The notes under the pieces: generated by a model
Seen by the model: the letters and a program-made list of their open reading frames with translations, nothing else
Database searches by the model: none
Told to the model about the DNA's origin: nothing
Position numbers and translations under genes: made by a program
Part shown: one piece after another, positions 1 to 7,739 of the stretch
Position numbering within the stretch: position 1 is the stretch's first letter
Layout of the letters: each line of letters begins with the position of its first letter
Assembly (NCBI RefSeq): GCF_036924595.1
Contig: NZ_JAZHRV010000001.1
Location: 1,302,001-1,366,000, forward strand
Source: Bradyrhizobium algeriense
Lineage (GTDB): Bacteria; Pseudomonadota; Alphaproteobacteria; Rhizobiales; Xanthobacteraceae
DNA: 64,000 nt
Direction of reading: 5' to 3'

Positions 1-41
1 CTCCGCGTGACCGAACATCCCTTGGTCTGCATGTCCAGCCG

Positions 42-338
42 TCACGATGACTTCCTCACCCCGTTTTGTTCAAATGATCGCATCATGATGCCGTCGAGGA
101 TCTTGCCGGCAGCTGCTCGAACTTTTCGCTCGGTGTCCTCAGGCATCGGTGGCAGCTTATAGCTCGCCACGAGATCGGTAAGTTCGCTATGTACGTCCGT
201 ACGGAAGCCACGCGGATCATCCGCCATTTCCGACAGCAGCTGAAATAGCGTCGCGAGCATGAACTGCATCGCCACGTCGGCTCCCATCTGCTCGGCCTGA
301 TCATCCGTGATGAAGGAAAGCCTGTCCTGATGTTGCAT
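42..338 (-). CDS. Small hypothetical protein (98 aa)
   Basis: The product is a soluble, mostly helical protein of 98 residues with no signal peptide, membrane segment or catalytic motif that I recognise. It is acidic in the first half and basic near the C-terminus. It lies 23 bp downstream of the next minus-strand gene (362-568), so the two may be co-transcribed. I do not recognise the family. It is accepted as a gene because its composition is protein-like and it shares orientation with its neighbour. The 41 bases before it to the window edge hold nothing that I can assign. Confidence 0.5.
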   Translation of the reverse strand: MQHQDRLSFITDDQAEQMGADVAMQFMLATLFQLLSEMADDPRGFRTDVHSELTDLVASYKLPPMPEDTERKVRAAAGKILDGIMMRSFEQNGVRKSS

Positions 339-361
339 CGCTATTTCACCACACGCTGACT

Positions 362-568
362 CTATCCTGTGTAGGTCCGAAAGCGTCCGCGCGTGTAAGC
401 ATGCGATACGGCCTTCCTCAACTCCGCTATCTCCGATTCCAGGAGATTGTTCGCAATGATTAGCGCGCGAACAGCCGCACGCGGATCGCCGTCGCAGACG
501 GCGATCGCCTGGTCGACGGCGGATTCAAGACCATCGTCCTGTTCGTTCGGCTGAGAGACCGAGGACAT
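362..568 (-). CDS. Small hypothetical protein (68 aa), rhizobial type
   Basis: This is a 68-residue acidic protein. The N-terminal half is rich in D, E and Q, and a helix follows around residues 30-58 (DPRAAVRALIIANN). Short proteins of this pattern recur in Bradyrhizobium genomes, but their function is unknown to me. It is divergent from the gene starting at 619, and the 50-bp gap between the two start codons holds a LexA-type box, so this gene could also respond to it. No signal peptide or membrane segment is seen. Confidence 0.6.
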   Translation of the reverse strand: MSSVSQPNEQDDGLESAVDQAIAVCDGDPRAAVRALIIANNLLESEIAELRKAVSHAYTRGRFRTYTG

Positions 569-601
569 GGCCCTGTTCCAGGTTGACCGTCGATGGCGTA
601 T

Positions 602-616
602 GTTCCTATTTTGTTC
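602..616 (+). promoter_or_regulatory. LexA (SOS) box, alphaproteobacterial type
   Basis: The sequence is GTTC-CTATTTT-GTTC, an exact match to the direct-repeat SOS box GTTC-N7-GTTC known for LexA in alphaproteobacteria. It ends two bases before the ATG at 619 and lies 34 bp from the divergent start at 568. Repression of one or both genes by LexA is therefore likely. Its closeness to the start codon suggests a very short or absent leader for the plus-strand gene. Confidence 0.7.
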
Positions 617-618
617 TC

Positions 619-1176
619 ATGGAGTCAAGCCGGCGTTTCAAGCCGCCCTGGACGCTGATCCGGGAAAATTCGGAGTGCTACGTGGTCAAGGACGCCAACG
701 GCGTGACCCTGGCATGGCTCTATTGCCGTGATGACGCGCAGCGCTACAGCTTCGGCGTCAGCAAGCTATCCGCCGATGAGGCCCGCCGCATCGGCAAGGC
801 GATCGCGCGTATTCCCGAATTCATGATGCCGCGTCAAGGCTTCTATCCGCGTGGTGGCGGACCGCGCTGGCGCGCCGATCGGCCGTATCACGTCGCGCTC
901 GAAGACCGCTACATCCGCGAGCACTGGGATGAAATATACGCGCTCTGCCGGTTGAACAGCCTGCCGTTGAATGCGACCGGCGAGGTGATTGAGAATGACG
1001 GCGTTTGGAGAGCCTACGAGTTTACCTGGCAGATGGATGCAATCCTGTTCTGGGAGCGGTTCGAGGGGCGCTGGCTGCGCGGCACGGAGTTTCACTTTCC
1101 CGAGCGGCCCGAGAACCTTCCGTCGCTGAAGCCGCTCGAGAACTGGCCGAAATCCAGTCCGCGCGATTTGCGATAA
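619..1176 (+). CDS. Hypothetical protein, probably SOS-regulated (185 aa)
   Basis: The reading frame is open from 583. The ATG at 619 is preferred because the protein pattern starts there (MESSRRFKPPWTL) and because the LexA box would otherwise lie inside the gene. Residues 1-70 resemble short Bradyrhizobium hypothetical proteins (IRENSECYVVKDANG... LAWLYCRDD). The rest is Trp- and Arg-rich with no catalytic motif that I recognise. It is cytoplasmic by sequence. It is followed 18 bp downstream by the thermonuclease gene. Function is unknown; a DNA-damage link rests only on the operator. Confidence 0.6.
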   Translation: MESSRRFKPPWTLIRENSECYVVKDANGVTLAWLYCRDDAQRYSFGVSKLSADEARRIGKAIARIPEFMMPRQGFYPRGGGPRWRADRPYHVALEDRYIREHWDEIYALCRLNSLPLNATGEVIENDGVWRAYEFTWQMDAILFWERFEGRWLRGTEFHFPERPENLPSLKPLENWPKSSPRDLR

Positions 1177-1194
1177 CCACCGGTACCCAACATC

Positions 1195-1719
1195 ATGATC
1201 AAGCGCCGAACATTGGTATTGATGCTTCTTCTGCTGTCAGGCGAGGCGCTAGCTGATGACCTTGTTGGTCGAGCCAGTGTCGATGATGGCGACACACTGG
1301 AAATTCAAGGAAGGCGCATCCGGCTGTGGGGTGTTGACGCGCCGGAGAGCAGCCAGTTATGCCGCGGTGAGGACAGTTCGCAATATCGTTGTGGCGCGCA
1401 GGCAGCAAACGATCTCGACGCATTTATTGCCCGGCGTCCGGTTAACTGCTCGCCCGTTAGCTTCGATCCATATGGCCGGACAATTGCGATCTGTTTAGCC
1501 GGCGGCACCGATCTCGGCGAATGGCTTGTGCGCAAGGGCCTGGCACTGGATTGGCCCCAATACTCCAAGGGCCGATATGATGGCGCTCAGCGCGAGGCCG
1601 AACACGCCGGCCGCGGAATCTGGAAGGGCAGCTACGTCGAGCCGTGGCTCTATCGAGCCTGCATCCGCGCAAGCGGAAAGCCCTCCGACTGTTCGGACGA
1701 CGCAAATGCCCATCCTTGA
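1195..1719 (+). CDS. Secreted thermonuclease family protein (SNase-like)
   Basis: This is a 174-residue protein of the staphylococcal nuclease fold. A signal peptide covers about residues 1-20 (MIKRRTLVLMLLLLSGEALA), so the enzyme acts outside the cytoplasm. The SNase signature is visible: DGDTLEIQGRRIRLWGVDAPE gives the Asp, Arg, Asp and Glu of the active site, and YGRT supplies the second Arg. Several cysteines in the middle and C-terminal parts suggest disulphides. The family hydrolyses DNA and RNA with calcium. Such genes often travel with conjugative elements. The IS5-type remnant follows about 60 bp downstream. Confidence 0.85.
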   Translation: MIKRRTLVLMLLLLSGEALADDLVGRASVDDGDTLEIQGRRIRLWGVDAPESSQLCRGEDSSQYRCGAQAANDLDAFIARRPVNCSPVSFDPYGRTIAICLAGGTDLGEWLVRKGLALDWPQYSKGRYDGAQREAEHAGRGIWKGSYVEPWLYRACIRASGKPSDCSDDANAHP

Positions 1720-1781
1720 TGAACCCCAATGCGGGGCGTCAATCCACAACGACGATGGCCTATCCCCACAGTCGCGCAAGT

Positions 1782-1990
1782 GGCTCGTCGCCAGCGAACG
1801 AAGCGGTAGTAGCAGGTCGTGTACGGGCCGAAATTGTCCGGCAGATCGCGCCATGGCGCGCCAGATCGCAAGACTCAGATGCCATTGAGGACGCGACGGT
1901 CATTCACTCGTGACACGCCGCGCGGCTTATGCGGCAGCATCGGCTTGATAGCAGACCGCTCATTGTCGGTGAGTTCGTAGCGTATGATTC
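1782..1990 (-). pseudogene. IS5-type transposase, N-terminal remnant
   Basis: On the minus strand the conceptual translation runs IRYELTDNERSAIKPMLP, then PRGVSRVNDRRVLNGI, a stop, and VLRSGAPWRDLPDNFGPYTTC ending at RWRRA. This is the familiar N-terminus of IS5-group DDE transposases, in which FWVLRSGAPWRDLP is normal. The FW pair has been lost and replaced by a TGA at 1875-1877. The catalytic domain is absent, because the frame loses similarity after about 1782, close to the thermonuclease stop. The gene is dead. What looks like the outer element end (GATTCAAGCCCCC on the minus strand) lies near 2010-2024. Confidence 0.75.
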
Positions 1991-2165
1991 GGCTCCTCGA
2001 TTTAGGGGGCTTGAATCATCCTCGGCAGGTGGGCTCAACATGCCCGGCCAAGGAACGCTTTGGTCGCGATGCGCCCGAAAGCGGACGCGTTATGCTCACT
2101 TTGAGTTTTGTCGTTCGTGACCCAAAGCGGACCAAGGAGGCGGGCTACATAGTTCGCGGGGCTCC

Positions 2166-3326
2166 TTACGACGCCAGGCTTCGCATTTCGGTAATCAGGT
2201 CCGACTTGCCTTCGAAGCCGATGCCAGGAAGCTCCGGCATGGTTATATGTCCGGCTTCCACCCGTACCCCATCGGGGAATCCCCCATACGGTTGGAACAG
2301 ATCGGGATATGATTCATTACCGCCGAGCCCGAGCCCCGCTGCGATGTTGAGCGACATTTGGTGTCCGCCGTGTGGAATACAGCGGCTCCACGACCAGCCA
2401 TAGCTCTTCAACATTTCCAGCGTGCGCAAATACTCGACCAGCCCGTAGCTCAGCGCGCAGTCGAACTGCAGCCAGTCCCGATCTGGCCGCATGCCGCCGT
2501 AGCGGATCAGGTTGCGGGCATCCTGCATCGAGAACAAGTTTTCGCCGGTGGCCATCGGGCCGGGATAGTGCTCGGCCAGCTTCGCTTGCAACTCATAATC
2601 CAGCGGATCACCAGCTTCCTCGTACCAAAACAGATCGTATTGGCGCAGCGCCTTCGCATAAGCCACCGCAGTATCGAGATCGAAGCGGCCGTTGGCGTCG
2701 ACGGCGAGCTTGCAGCCCGCAGGCAACATTTTCAAAACGGTTTCGATGCGCTTGCAGTCGTCAGCCAGCGGCGCACCGCCGATCTTCATCTTCACGACCG
2801 TGTAGCCGCGGTCGAGATACCCTTGCATCTCCGCTGCCAGGCCTTCGAGGCCCTTGCCTGGATGGTAGTAACCGCCGGCCGCATAGACGAAGACACGCGG
2901 GTTGGCCTGCACTTTGGCGCGTTCCGCCAAGAGTCGAAACAGGGGCTTGCTCGCAATCTTGGCGACGGCGTCCCACACTGCCATATCGATCGTGCCGATG
3001 GCGACCGAACGCTCGCCATGCCCGCCCGGCTTCTCGTTGGTGAACATGGCCGCCCAGATTTTGCCGGGATCCAGAAGGCTAGCTTCGTCCAGCAGGCTGT
3101 CCGGCGCGGCCGTCAGCACGCGCGGCGCGAAACGCTCGCGGATCAATCCCCCCTGCCCGTAGCGGCCGTTCGAGTTGAAACCGTAGCCGATGACCGGCCG
3201 GCCATCGCGGATGACGTCGGTGACCACGGCAACCAGACTGAGCGTCATCTTCGAAAAGTCGATGAAGGCGTTGGCGATGGGAGAAGATATCGGAGCGGTA
3301 CGCTCCCGGATGTCGACAATGCGCAT
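2166..3326 (-). CDS. tarD: D(-)-tartrate dehydratase
   Basis: This 386-residue enolase-superfamily enzyme (mandelate racemase/muconate lactonising type) dehydrates D(-)-tartrate to oxaloacetate with magnesium. The sequence follows the characterised Bradyrhizobium japonicum enzyme closely from my memory of it. The KMK motif places the base Lys at about residue 181. Metal ligands are Asp210, Glu236/237 and Glu262, and the catalytic His lies in IPHGGHQ at about 319. Length is normal. It sits 38 bp downstream of a Bug binding protein in the same orientation, with a divergent LysR regulator beyond, so uptake and breakdown of tartrate form one locus. Residues and length show no damage. Confidence 0.88.
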   Translation of the reverse strand: MRIVDIRERTAPISSPIANAFIDFSKMTLSLVAVVTDVIRDGRPVIGYGFNSNGRYGQGGLIRERFAPRVLTAAPDSLLDEASLLDPGKIWAAMFTNEKPGGHGERSVAIGTIDMAVWDAVAKIASKPLFRLLAERAKVQANPRVFVYAAGGYYHPGKGLEGLAAEMQGYLDRGYTVVKMKIGGAPLADDCKRIETVLKMLPAGCKLAVDANGRFDLDTAVAYAKALRQYDLFWYEEAGDPLDYELQAKLAEHYPGPMATGENLFSMQDARNLIRYGGMRPDRDWLQFDCALSYGLVEYLRTLEMLKSYGWSWSRCIPHGGHQMSLNIAAGLGLGGNESYPDLFQPYGGFPDGVRVEAGHITMPELPGIGFEGKSDLITEMRSLAS

Positions 3327-3364
3327 GAGAAGGATGTCCGTATCGGAGGATGGAGGGCGGAAGC

Positions 3365-4327
3365 TTAATCGGCGTATTGACCGACCGCGGTGATCATCGG
3401 ACGCCAGCGGTCAATCTCGCTCTTCAGCGTTTCACGAAGGATTTGCGGCGTTGCCTTGTCCGGCGTCGGATCGGTCGCGATATCCGCGAACCTGCTGGCC
3501 AGCGCCGGACTTTTAAGCGCCTCGGCCAAGGCTTTGGTCAGCACCTGCACGATGGGATCGGGCGTTTTCGCCGGCACATAGATACCGTGCCAAACGCTGA
3601 TCTCCATGCCGGTCAGGCCGGCCTCGGCCGCGGTGGGCACGTTGGGCATCGATGGCAGCCGCTTGGCGCTGGTGACGGCATAAGACTTCACGCTGTTGGC
3701 CTGGACCAGCGGCGCGGCGGTCGTGGCTTGTTCGCACCCAAGATCTATCTGCTTTCCCATCAGCGCCTGAAGAACCGGGCCGCCTCCGCGGAATGGAACG
3801 ACGTTCATCTGCTTCTGAACAGCCGCCATGAACAGCATCCCGCAAAGCTGCGACGCCGCACCCAGGCCCGAATGCGCGAAGGTGACGTGATCGCCGCGGG
3901 CCTTGATGTCTGCAATGACTTCGGCCAGCGTATTCGGGGGGTAGTCCGGGCGCGCAATGATTGCCATGTTGGCATCGGACACGACGCCGACCGGCTTCAG
4001 GTCGGTGGTCGGATCGAACGGAAGCTTCCGATACAGCGTGACGGCTGTGGCCAGTCCGAGATGATGCAGCAGAAGCGTATAGCCGTCAGGCTCGGCACGG
4101 ACCACCCGATTGCTGCCCAGAGTGCCGCCCGCGCCGGCGACGTTCTCGACAATCACCTGCTGGCCGAGCAGACGGCCCATGTTCTCGGCCGTCACGCGCG
4201 CCACGGTGTCGGTGGGGCCTCCGGCGGCAAAAGGCACGATCATGGTGATGGGCCGTTTGGGGAAATCCTGGGCGATCGCCGCAGACGCCGTCAAGAACAG
4301 CAACGAGGCACACACAACCGCACGCAT
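3365..4327 (-). CDS. Bug/TctC-family periplasmic binding protein (tartrate locus)
   Basis: This 320-residue protein starts with a Sec signal peptide ending near AIAQ at residue 20, then the Bug hallmark PKRPITMIVPFAAGGPTDT. It is a periplasmic solute-binding subunit of the tripartite tricarboxylate transporter class, which binds carboxylates. No TctA/TctB membrane genes lie beside it. Its position upstream of tarD suggests D-tartrate or a related hydroxy-acid as ligand, which is inference. It is the first gene of a probable two-gene transcript reading away from the LysR gene. Confidence 0.85.
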   Translation of the reverse strand: MRAVVCASLLFLTASAAIAQDFPKRPITMIVPFAAGGPTDTVARVTAENMGRLLGQQVIVENVAGAGGTLGSNRVVRAEPDGYTLLLHHLGLATAVTLYRKLPFDPTTDLKPVGVVSDANMAIIARPDYPPNTLAEVIADIKARGDHVTFAHSGLGAASQLCGMLFMAAVQKQMNVVPFRGGGPVLQALMGKQIDLGCEQATTAAPLVQANSVKSYAVTSAKRLPSMPNVPTAAEAGLTGMEISVWHGIYVPAKTPDPIVQVLTKALAEALKSPALASRFADIATDPTPDKATPQILRETLKSEIDRWRPMITAVGQYAD

Positions 4328-4453
4328 GAATATCTCCCGGGATCATTTTTTGCTGCAGGCAATGTAGATGAATGTCAGCCATCTCAGAATTGGTATATTT
4401 TCACCTCAGCCGTTCCCATATAAGATGTCTGAAATCTGACGGCAGGACAGATC

Positions 4454-5374
4454 ATGCGAAATTTCGATCCCGTTTCGTTGCGGCTGTTCATCGCGGTCTG
4501 CGAGGAACGCAACATCGCCATAGCCGCCCGGCGCGAGGCGATCGTGCCGTCCGCGGTGAGCAAGCGCATCAGCCAGATGGAGCAAGCCGCAGGCGTCGCC
4601 TTGCTCGAACGCGGCAGGCGCGGCGTTGCGGTGACGGCGGCGGGGGAGGTGCTGTGCCGCTATGCGCGGGAATCGCTGCAATTGCTCGACCGGATGCAGG
4701 CAGAACTGGGAGCGTTTGCCGAGGGAGTGCAAGGTCACGTGCGTGTCTTCGGCAGTAAATCGGCGGTGGCGCAATTCCTGCCGGAAGATGTCAGCCTGTT
4801 CGCGCAACGCTATCTCGACGTACGCGTCAGCCTGGAGGAGCGCGAAATCTGGGAAGTGGTGCGCGGCGTCGAGGAAGGGCGCGCCGATATCGGAGTGTGT
4901 TGGGACGCCGTCGACATGCGCGGCCTGCGGACCTTGCCATATCACCGCGACCATCTTGCGGTCGTCGTCCATCCCGCCCATCCATTGGCGAGAAAACGTT
5001 CCGTCTCCTTTGTCGACACGATTGACTACGAGCATGTCGACATCGCCGCTCGGAGCATCATGCAGACGACCCAGCGCAGTGCTGCGGCCGCCGCCGGCAA
5101 GCAGATGCGCTACCGCATCCAGGTCTCGACCGTGGACGCCGCTTGCCGGATCGTGGCGGCCCAATTGGCTGTGGCGATCGTACCCGCCGAGGAGGCGAGC
5201 GCGATCCAGCAGGCGCTAGGGCTCAAGGTGATCCCCCTCAGCGATAAATGGGCCAAGCGCCAGTTCGTCGTTTTAATGCGTGAGAAAGGCCTGAGCCTAC
5301 CGGCGCAATTGTTGGTTCAGAGTCTGTCTTCTTCCCAAGGCATTCAACCGCGTCGGTCGGGTCGCTCTAAATAG
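4454..5374 (+). CDS. LysR-family regulator of the tartrate locus
   Basis: This 306-residue protein has an N-terminal winged helix-turn-helix (about residues 5-62, LRLFIAVCEERNIAIAARR then SAVSKRISQMEQAAGVALLER) and a LysR substrate-binding domain from about residue 90. It is divergent from the Bug-tarD pair with a 126-bp intergenic region, the classic LysR arrangement. It probably activates that pair when tartrate or a relative is bound. The target and ligand are inferred from gene order only. Confidence 0.85.
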   Translation: MRNFDPVSLRLFIAVCEERNIAIAARREAIVPSAVSKRISQMEQAAGVALLERGRRGVAVTAAGEVLCRYARESLQLLDRMQAELGAFAEGVQGHVRVFGSKSAVAQFLPEDVSLFAQRYLDVRVSLEEREIWEVVRGVEEGRADIGVCWDAVDMRGLRTLPYHRDHLAVVVHPAHPLARKRSVSFVDTIDYEHVDIAARSIMQTTQRSAAAAAGKQMRYRIQVSTVDAACRIVAAQLAVAIVPAEEASAIQQALGLKVIPLSDKWAKRQFVVLMREKGLSLPAQLLVQSLSSSQGIQPRRSGRSK

Positions 5375-5441
5375 TTTCGTATCGCGTACGCCGTTCGGAG
5401 CACATTCCAACGGGTAAAGAAGCGGTCCAGCGGCTGCTTCT

Positions 5442-5669
5442 GGCCGATTGTGTTGAAAAAGGTCCTTTTTCGCTGATGACGGAAAATTCTCAGGATCGCT
5501 GGTGCGTCTCTCTCGCTGCGAGGTGAGGGACCACATCAATTACCGCAAAAACGATCGCTGGCGCTCGTATCGATTCTACAGAGCCTTGCAGCGGCTGAAA
5601 TCGCCAATGCGCTACATTTGCAAGATTTTCGGAGGCCCGCGATTTTCGAGTTTTTCGACACGATCGGCC
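5442..5669. repeat. MITE-like element with 19-bp imperfect terminal inverted repeats
   Basis: The left end GGCCGATTGTGTTGAAAAA (5442-5460) and the right end TTTTTCGACACGATCGGCC (5651-5669) are inverted copies matching at 17 of 19 positions. They enclose about 190 bp with no sound gene. Similar TGTTGAAAAA sequences recur next to insertion sequences in rhizobia as I remember them. It may be a small non-autonomous element or an IS scar. No target-site duplication was confirmed. Confidence 0.55.
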
Positions 5670-5905
5670 CTTCTCCGGCCTCCGGCGATGTCTGCTTTCA
5701 CGCCGCGGTTGGGGGGAGCGGACCAGAGCGCGAGTTGCTCCATGTCGTTTATGAGTAGACGGCCTAGTCTACAGATTCTGCCTGTGCGCATCCGCTAGCC
5801 GCGGACCGGGCTCTCGTGAACCGAGCCGCTGACGCGTCTCGGCCGTCCGGCTTCGATCCCTTGCGCGATTCGGTGTCGCTCGCCGGAGGCACTCGCGTTA
5901 GGGGC

Positions 5906-6030
5906 CGCCGGCATTGCATGCCGGCGCCGCTATCACTGCCCCGAATGCGGGTGCCTTGTTAACCGGTCTCGCGACTGCAGTCGCCTCGGTGCCCGCGGGC
6001 ATTTCATGCCCGCGTCGCTATCACTGCCCC
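5906..6030. repeat. Paired hairpin-plus-tail repeat with covarying stems
   Basis: Copy 1 is a 9-bp stem with 3-nt loop (5906-5926, CGCCGGCAT-tgc-ATGCCGGCG) followed by CCGCTATCACTGCCCC (5927-5942). Copy 2 is the same architecture (5994-6014, CGCGGGCAT-ttc-ATGCCCGCG) followed by TCGCTATCACTGCCCC (6015-6030). The stems differ by a C-G to G-C swap that keeps pairing, while the tails match at 15 of 16 positions. A perfect 14-bp palindrome, GCGACTGCAGTCGC, lies between them at 5971-5984. The role is unknown. Candidates are a partition, replication or transfer site of the neighbouring element. Confidence 0.6.
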
Positions 6031-6076
6031 TTCGTCGGCTGCCTCTTTCTGCTGCCTGCGCTTCGCTCCGGCGCTT

Positions 6077-6123
6077 CCCCGCGAGACGGGTCTTCCGCTG
6101 CGCGCAAAGCCCGCCTCGCGGGG
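6077..6123. repeat. Long imperfect hairpin
   Basis: CCCCGCGAGACGGG (6077-6090) pairs with CCCGCCTCGCGGGG (6110-6123), giving 13 base pairs with one mismatch around a 19-nt loop. There is no T-run on either side, so it is not a standard terminator. It may belong to the same cis-acting region as the paired hairpins upstream. Confidence 0.5.
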
Positions 6124-6288
6124 CGTCACTCCATTCGGGCGTCCATCCTTGTCAAAAGGTACCACCCGAGTTCGTGCCGCAACCACCGTCCGACCGCGTC
6201 GGTATCCAAACGTAGAGCACAATCAGTGAGCCTTGAAGCCGTCGTAAATCGAAGGCAGTATTAGTAAACGCATCTAGACCATTCACCT

Positions 6289-6564
6289 ATGTCCCGCTTA
6301 CCCAAAGCGATACGAGAGAAAATTCTCCGGAGTGAGGGCGCCCTCACTGAAGCCGAAGCCGCTGCTTACGTCGGTGCCAAAACGTTAGCGGAGTTCCGTC
6401 GTTTGCGTCGGACCGGACTACTCGGCGACCCAATCCCTGGCACCACGCTATGGGATCAAATTGAGCTCCACCGTTCCATCTCTCAGTGTCGGCCCAAGGC
6501 CGAGCATCGGCTCCAAATAGAGAGCAGGCCATCGCTACGAGCGAGATCGAAACGCAAGGCGTGA
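6289..6564 (+). CDS. Small hypothetical protein of the element (91 aa)
   Basis: This is a basic 91-residue protein. Residues 15-50 (GALTEAEAAAYVGAKTLAEF then RRLRRTGLLGDP) look like an AlpA/excisionase-style helix-turn-helix, in which a first helix selects a target and a Pro-containing turn follows. That is only a pattern impression. It precedes the ArdC leader and gene and shares their orientation. Its C-terminal 30 residues are basic and low in complexity. It could be a DNA-binding regulator or recombination directionality factor of the element, or a degraded gene. Confidence 0.45.
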   Translation: MSRLPKAIREKILRSEGALTEAEAAAYVGAKTLAEFRRLRRTGLLGDPIPGTTLWDQIELHRSISQCRPKAEHRLQIESRPSLRARSKRKA

Positions 6565-6655
6565 CAGATTTCGCGACCACGGGGAAGAACAACGTCAAAC
6601 CGACGATAAAGACAGCCGTCCCAATGCGCAGTCCGTTTTCCCGTTATCGCCTTTG

Positions 6656-6737
6656 AGAGTGAGAGTGCGGGCTGAGTTCGCCGCGACGGGTTGAAGATCG
6701 GGGGAGAGGCCTCCGGCGCCCGTCGCGGAGAACCGCG
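6656..6737 (+). promoter_or_regulatory. Structured 5' leader, copy 1 (ardC)
   Basis: The leader begins with AGAGTGAGAG (6656-6665), followed by a GC-rich segment. It then has a perfect 10-bp stem, CCGCGACGGG (6681-6690) with CCCGTCGCGG (6719-6728), which runs straight into GGAGAA, the apparent ribosome-binding site, and the ATG at 6738. Two further copies precede parB and the helicase gene. The 3' arm touches the Shine-Dalgarno region, so the fold could control translation. Confidence 0.65.
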
Positions 6738-7688
6738 ATGTCTGGACATACCGCCCGAGTTCGTGCCGGCAACGACCGAACGAGCCTTTACACTGAAATC
6801 ACCGACAAGATCATAGCAGAGCTGGAGGCTGGCCGTATTCCGTGGGTTCAGCCCTGGGGCACGGCGGCGATCAAGGCGCCACTCGCGATGCCGCGCAATG
6901 CGTCGACGCAGCGCGGATATTCCGGGATTAACGTTCTGATCCTATGGGGTGCCGTTATCGAGCACGGCTTTTCCGGACAGAGCTGGGTTACTTTCCGCCA
7001 GGCACTCGGGCTCGGCGGCCATGTCAGAAAGGGCGAGCGGGGAACGACTGTCGTCTATGCCGATCGCTTCACCCCAGACGACGAACGTCGGCGCGCTGCG
7101 GAGGCCGGCGAGGAGCCGGGTGCCATCCCGTTTCTCAAGCGCTTTACCGTCTTTAACACGGATCAATGCGTTGGCTTGCCCGGGGATGTCGCTGCTTTGG
7201 TGGTCCCGCCACCACCAGGCCGGATTGAGCCGCGAGCCGAGGCGTTGATCGCGGCGACCGGCGCGGATTTCCGCATCGGCGGTGCGCGCGCCTACTACAA
7301 CACGACGGGTGATTTCGTACAGGTGCCGCCGCCGGCTGCCTATTTCGAACCGATCAACTGGCACCGAACGGCTTTCCATGAGCTGGGTCATTGGACCGGC
7401 CAGGCATCCCGCCTCAATCGCGACCACTCCGGTTCGTTCGGCTCAAAATCATACGCGCGCGAAGAGCTGGTCGCCGAAATGGCAGGTGCCTTCGTTTGTG
7501 CCTCGCTCGGTATCGTGCCGACCGTGCGCCACGCTGACTACATAGGTTCCTGGCTGGAGGTGCTGCGCGAGGATAATCGCGCCGTCGTCCGTGCGGCGAG
7601 CGCGGCATCGAAGGCCGCCGATTTCCTGCTCGGCTTTCTGCCGCCCGCGATCGATTTGGTCGTTGGGGGCAGGGAGGAAGCTGCATGA
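6738..7688 (+). CDS. ArdC-like antirestriction protein with zincin domain
   Basis: This 316-residue protein has the ArdC N-terminal ssDNA-binding domain (about residues 12-145, with YTEITDKIIAELEAGRIPW) and a C-terminal zinc-metallopeptidase domain. HELGH at 214-218 and EELVAEM at 242-248 supply the zinc ligands. In conjugative plasmids and ICEs such proteins protect incoming single-stranded DNA from host restriction, and some cleave host factors. The start at 6738 follows the leader stem and GGAGAA. Length is normal and the active site intact. The parB leader begins 52 bp downstream. Confidence 0.85.
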   Translation: MSGHTARVRAGNDRTSLYTEITDKIIAELEAGRIPWVQPWGTAAIKAPLAMPRNASTQRGYSGINVLILWGAVIEHGFSGQSWVTFRQALGLGGHVRKGERGTTVVYADRFTPDDERRRAAEAGEEPGAIPFLKRFTVFNTDQCVGLPGDVAALVVPPPPGRIEPRAEALIAATGADFRIGGARAYYNTTGDFVQVPPPAAYFEPINWHRTAFHELGHWTGQASRLNRDHSGSFGSKSYAREELVAEMAGAFVCASLGIVPTVRHADYIGSWLEVLREDNRAVVRAASAASKAADFLLGFLPPAIDLVVGGREEAA

Positions 7689-7739
7689 CGGATCCGCAAG
7701 CTGTGCCCGTGTCAGTCCTCAGTTGGTGCAGCGCGTCAG

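Larger units (their letters stand above)
5375..6288. other. 914-bp non-coding stretch with repeats
   Basis: No convincing gene is seen here. The open frames at 5502-5798 and 5914-6264 have unnatural composition (rich in R, S and P), so I treat them as chance. The stretch holds a MITE-like inverted-repeat element (5442-5669), two hairpin-plus-tail repeats (5906-6030), a 14-bp palindrome (5971-5984), a long imperfect hairpin (6077-6123) and a 20-bp near copy of the ardC start (6160-6179). Each is listed separately. It forms the left side of the conjugative-element remnant. Confidence 0.6.

Noticed and set aside
5502..5798. 98-codon frame in the MITE-like region
   Set aside because: It crosses the inverted-repeat end and has Ser/Arg-rich composition without family character.
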